This document shows, piece by piece, positions 61,758-64,000 of a stretch of DNA of 64,000 bases (positions within the stretch are counted from its first letter, which is position 1; the number at the start of each line of letters is the position of its first letter). The translations under genes were made by a program, and so were the position numbers. This stretch comes from Flavobacteriaceae bacterium S0862 (GTDB taxonomy: Bacteria; Bacteroidota; Bacteroidia; Flavobacteriales; Flavobacteriaceae): the NCBI GenBank assembly GCA_023015825.1, contig JALKAW010000005.1:1-64000 (forward strand), given 5' to 3'. Under the pieces are notes generated by a model. That model was given only the letters and a program-made list of their open reading frames with translations. It made no database searches and was not told the DNA's origin.

Positions 61758-64000
61758 TTAATATTTCTTAATTGCCTTTTTAGTAATTACATAATTATTG
61801 TCTAGTAATACTTTAGCGAAATAAGGAGCATGACTTAGCTTAGATAGCTTAAAAGTTTCATCATTGCTATTTACTTTAAAATCATATACAATGTGCCCTT
61901 GTAAATCAATAATTTTAATATTATTTATTTTATTAGTAGCATTTAGTTTAAATTGGACATCACCATTTATATGTTCAACGATTGAAAGTGCTTTTTCGTC
62001 AACCGTTTGAGTATTTATTAATAAGGCTGTTTCACTAAACATAATTTCGAAACGATTGTTAAACTCTCCAACTTCCGAGATAAAATTGTAATCACTATCT
62101 TTTAGATTATGAATCTTATTCAGTAAGTTATCTTTTAAATAAACAGCATTAGTAGTTAAAAAATCACCTTCTATTTGAGGAATTGATAAAGTGTAAATTG
62201 TTGGTATATCTATAGCTGTTTTATATCCAATACTAATTATTTCGTCTTCATTAATACTATTTATACTTTTACCTTGAATGACGAATTTTTTGGCTTCATT
62301 TTCTATGTTTGAGTATAAAATTGCTGAGGCACCTGAAGACAAATTTTTTGGTGTATCATAAGCCATTCCATCGTAAGCATCTGTAGCTCCTTTTACATAA
62401 GCTACAAGAATTTGATTAAACACACCATTATCAGAAGTTAGGTTTAACCAAAGTTTTTCAGATGTATTCTTATCTGAAGTTCTAAAAAACTGATTGTTAT
62501 TATCAGTCACTCTCATAGAGTTATTAAATACAATATTAGCAGTTACAATATCACCAGTAACATCGGGATCTCCCATAGAAAAGTACGTTGCAGCTGCTGT
62601 GTTATCCATAGAAACAAAGAACCCTTGACCTGATGGAATATTCCTCGATGGCATTTCTCCATCACCACCTGCAGTTTGTCCGGCAAGATTAATAACAGCA
62701 TAATCAGAAACTGCAAAATTTTGATTTTCATTTCCGTTATTAGTATTTGAATGGGCTGTATTTTGAGACCATAAAAATAGAGCACCATCTAAAACTGCAT
62801 TATGAGGGATGTTAGTTGCAATAGCACTATTTACAGCTAATAAAGAATCTGCATCTATCGCTGAAGGGTATGGATTGCCAACTAGATTCCAGTTATTATC
62901 GTACAGTTCTTCATCATTTCTATAAATAGGAACAGTGATAATACCGTTATTAAAAGCTCCGTCAAATGAATAAATAAATTTATTTCCAAGAGAAAAATTG
63001 AAGATATCCTCATCATGAGTTGAAGCATAACCTACACCTGGCTTCATTATATCTCCCGAGTTAGCATACACCCAATCATTACCATCATCATCAATATCAT
63101 CTTGACCATCCTCTTTAGCGTTATTGTTAGCAGTTTCCATGGTGGCATCTAAATAGTTTTTTGCATTAAACCAAAAACGCCTTCTAACGTCTGAATCCGA
63201 TAAAGCATTGCCTATGGTTTCATTCTTAACGGGAGAACTCCAATAGGTATATTCATACCAATTGTTTGCAGGAGCTGTTTCTTTATTCACTGTTATTGTC
63301 CCATTATTGGTCACAAAACTTGTATCATTAACTTGTACTATAGATCCATGAGGTTGAACAATAATAGTTCCATCAACAATTATGTCGTTTTCAACTTCAA
63401 CATACTTATCATTAGAAATAGTTAATGTTTTACCTGTATTAACAGTTAAGTTACAAGTACTAAAGCTTTCATTTATTGCGGTATTATAGTTTTCGTTAAT
63501 TACTACAGGATCGTTTAAAGTTGGAGTTCCAACAGGACTCCAGCCCGTAGATTCCCAGGTATATGCGGTGCCTCCATAACATGGTATTGAGGTAACTGTA
63601 CCATTAAATTCAAATCTATCTATCCCAAAAACCCCTGGTGTAACGCCTCCCCAAGCGTATACTCTAAATGTAATAGTAGTTGTAATATTTTGATAGTCTG
63701 GTCCTGATAGGTCTATTGTGCTGCCTGTTAACGTGGGAATACCAATATCATTGTAACTGACAAAATTATCTAAACTACTCCTAATAGAAATATTATCTGG
63801 TGGAGTACCAAAGAAACCATATGGGTTTCCTGTATAAATGAAATTATTGAAGTTAATTTCATATCCAGGATTTGGGGTAAGAACAAATTCAAAGTAATCA
63901 TCAAGATGTAAACGATCTGGCCAAAAACTATCTGCAGCGTAAGTATTTTCTCCATGTGCAGCTGGAATAGGATCTATCCCAGGCCCTCTACCAATTCCCG
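61758..64000 (-). CDS. Secreted protein with T9SS sorting domain, paralog of the neighbouring gene (N-terminus off window)
   Basis: The frame is open from the window edge to the stop at 61758, about 747 codons; the internal GTG at 63314 is not a real start. The visible N-terminal part has lectin-like strands, then the SFSTCNLTVNTGKTLTISN beta-helix-like segment and the same later body as its neighbour. The C-terminus (GDVQFKLNATNKINNIKIIDLQGH, ending KKAIKKY) matches the adjacent 801-residue protein at most positions, so the two arose by duplication. The T9SS type A domain suggests surface attachment. The signal peptide and first part lie outside the window. Confidence 0.86.
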   Translation of the reverse strand, partial: GIGRGPGIDPIPAAHGENTYAADSFWPDRLHLDDYFEFVLTPNPGYEINFNNFIYTGNPYGFFGTPPDNISIRSSLDNFVSYNDIGIPTLTGSTIDLSGPDYQNITTTITFRVYAWGGVTPGVFGIDRFEFNGTVTSIPCYGGTAYTWESTGWSPVGTPTLNDPVVINENYNTAINESFSTCNLTVNTGKTLTISNDKYVEVENDIIVDGTIIVQPHGSIVQVNDTSFVTNNGTITVNKETAPANNWYEYTYWSSPVKNETIGNALSDSDVRRRFWFNAKNYLDATMETANNNAKEDGQDDIDDDGNDWVYANSGDIMKPGVGYASTHDEDIFNFSLGNKFIYSFDGAFNNGIITVPIYRNDEELYDNNWNLVGNPYPSAIDADSLLAVNSAIATNIPHNAVLDGALFLWSQNTAHSNTNNGNENQNFAVSDYAVINLAGQTAGGDGEMPSRNIPSGQGFFVSMDNTAAATYFSMGDPDVTGDIVTANIVFNNSMRVTDNNNQFFRTSDKNTSEKLWLNLTSDNGVFNQILVAYVKGATDAYDGMAYDTPKNLSSGASAILYSNIENEAKKFVIQGKSINSINEDEIISIGYKTAIDIPTIYTLSIPQIEGDFLTTNAVYLKDNLLNKIHNLKDSDYNFISEVGEFNNRFEIMFSETALLINTQTVDEKALSIVEHINGDVQFKLNATNKINNIKIIDLQGHIVYDFKVNSNDETFKLSKLSHAPYFAKVLLDNNYVITKKAIKKY

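Noticed and set aside
63312-63314. Start codon of the last minus-strand protein at GTG 63314
   Set aside because: The frame continues without a stop to the window edge with family-typical sequence, so this GTG is internal.
1-64000. tRNA, rRNA or insertion sequences
   Set aside because: None could be recognised by eye in the intergenic regions; a covariance-model scan would be needed to exclude small RNAs.

Overview
This window is a stretch of chromosome from a member of the Flavobacteriaceae (Bacteroidota), probably a marine one. The DNA is AT-rich. Several promoters match the Bacteroidota -7 consensus TAnnTTTG, and there are many lipoproteins with short lipoboxes and several TonB-dependent receptors. 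Secreted proteins carry type IX secretion (T9SS) tails, and a porZ-recO pair and a Bacteroides-type aerotolerance (bat) operon are present. No rRNA, tRNA, CRISPR array, transposase or phage gene was recognised. The content is almost entirely chromosomal core and family-typical accessory genes.

Layout. 1-2219 (-): N-terminal part of a secreted M12B-like metalloprotease with HYR-type repeats, running off the left edge. 2632-11817 (-): an envelope operon of alpha-2-macroglobulin lipoprotein, SH3 protein, small ABM-domain protein and penicillin-binding protein 1C. 12038-16569: an ALDH7-type aldehyde dehydrogenase, an SDR/AlbA_2 gene pair and a DUF4382 lipoprotein. 16718-25929 (+): an eight-gene bat operon (MoxR ATPase, DUF58, a BatD-like extra protein, BatA, BatB, BatC, BatD, BatE). 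25988-31190 (+): a small unknown protein, two SulP transporters flanking a DUF2490 protein, and a beta-carbonic anhydrase, probably a bicarbonate uptake and interconversion module. 31239-35748: a haem-type locus (TonB receptor, HmuY lipoprotein, seven-helix membrane protein) with a divergent AraC regulator.

35749-49157: housekeeping genes (cvpA, pheS, gpsA, nadD, gmk, yicC) mixed with lipoproteins, a BON-LysM protein whose N-terminus looks frameshifted next to a 9-bp tandem repeat, a hotdog thioesterase, a DUF1761 protein, a FemAB/GNAT-like protein, an ArsC/Spx-like protein, a DinB-family protein and a CPA1 antiporter. 49154-53446: a DUF3298-type lipoprotein, a trans-sulfuration enzyme, a beta-barrel-like protein and glutamate dehydrogenase. 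53570-59046 (+): porZ, recO and a TonB receptor. 59106-64000 (-): two tandem paralogous T9SS cargo proteins, the second running off the right edge.

How it fits together: PorZ belongs to the machinery that exports proteins such as the two cargo proteins and probably the metalloprotease. The A2M/PBP1C operon is a peptidoglycan repair and protease-trapping pair. The bat operon is a membrane complex of MoxR and von Willebrand factor A proteins. The SulP/carbonic anhydrase and HmuY/TonB loci serve inorganic carbon and haem acquisition. I found no clear new defence or mobile system. The most informative oddities are the apparent frameshift and tandem repeat at the start of the BON-LysM gene, the double SulP/carbonic anhydrase cluster, and the expanded bat operon with repeat-like sequence in its spacers.
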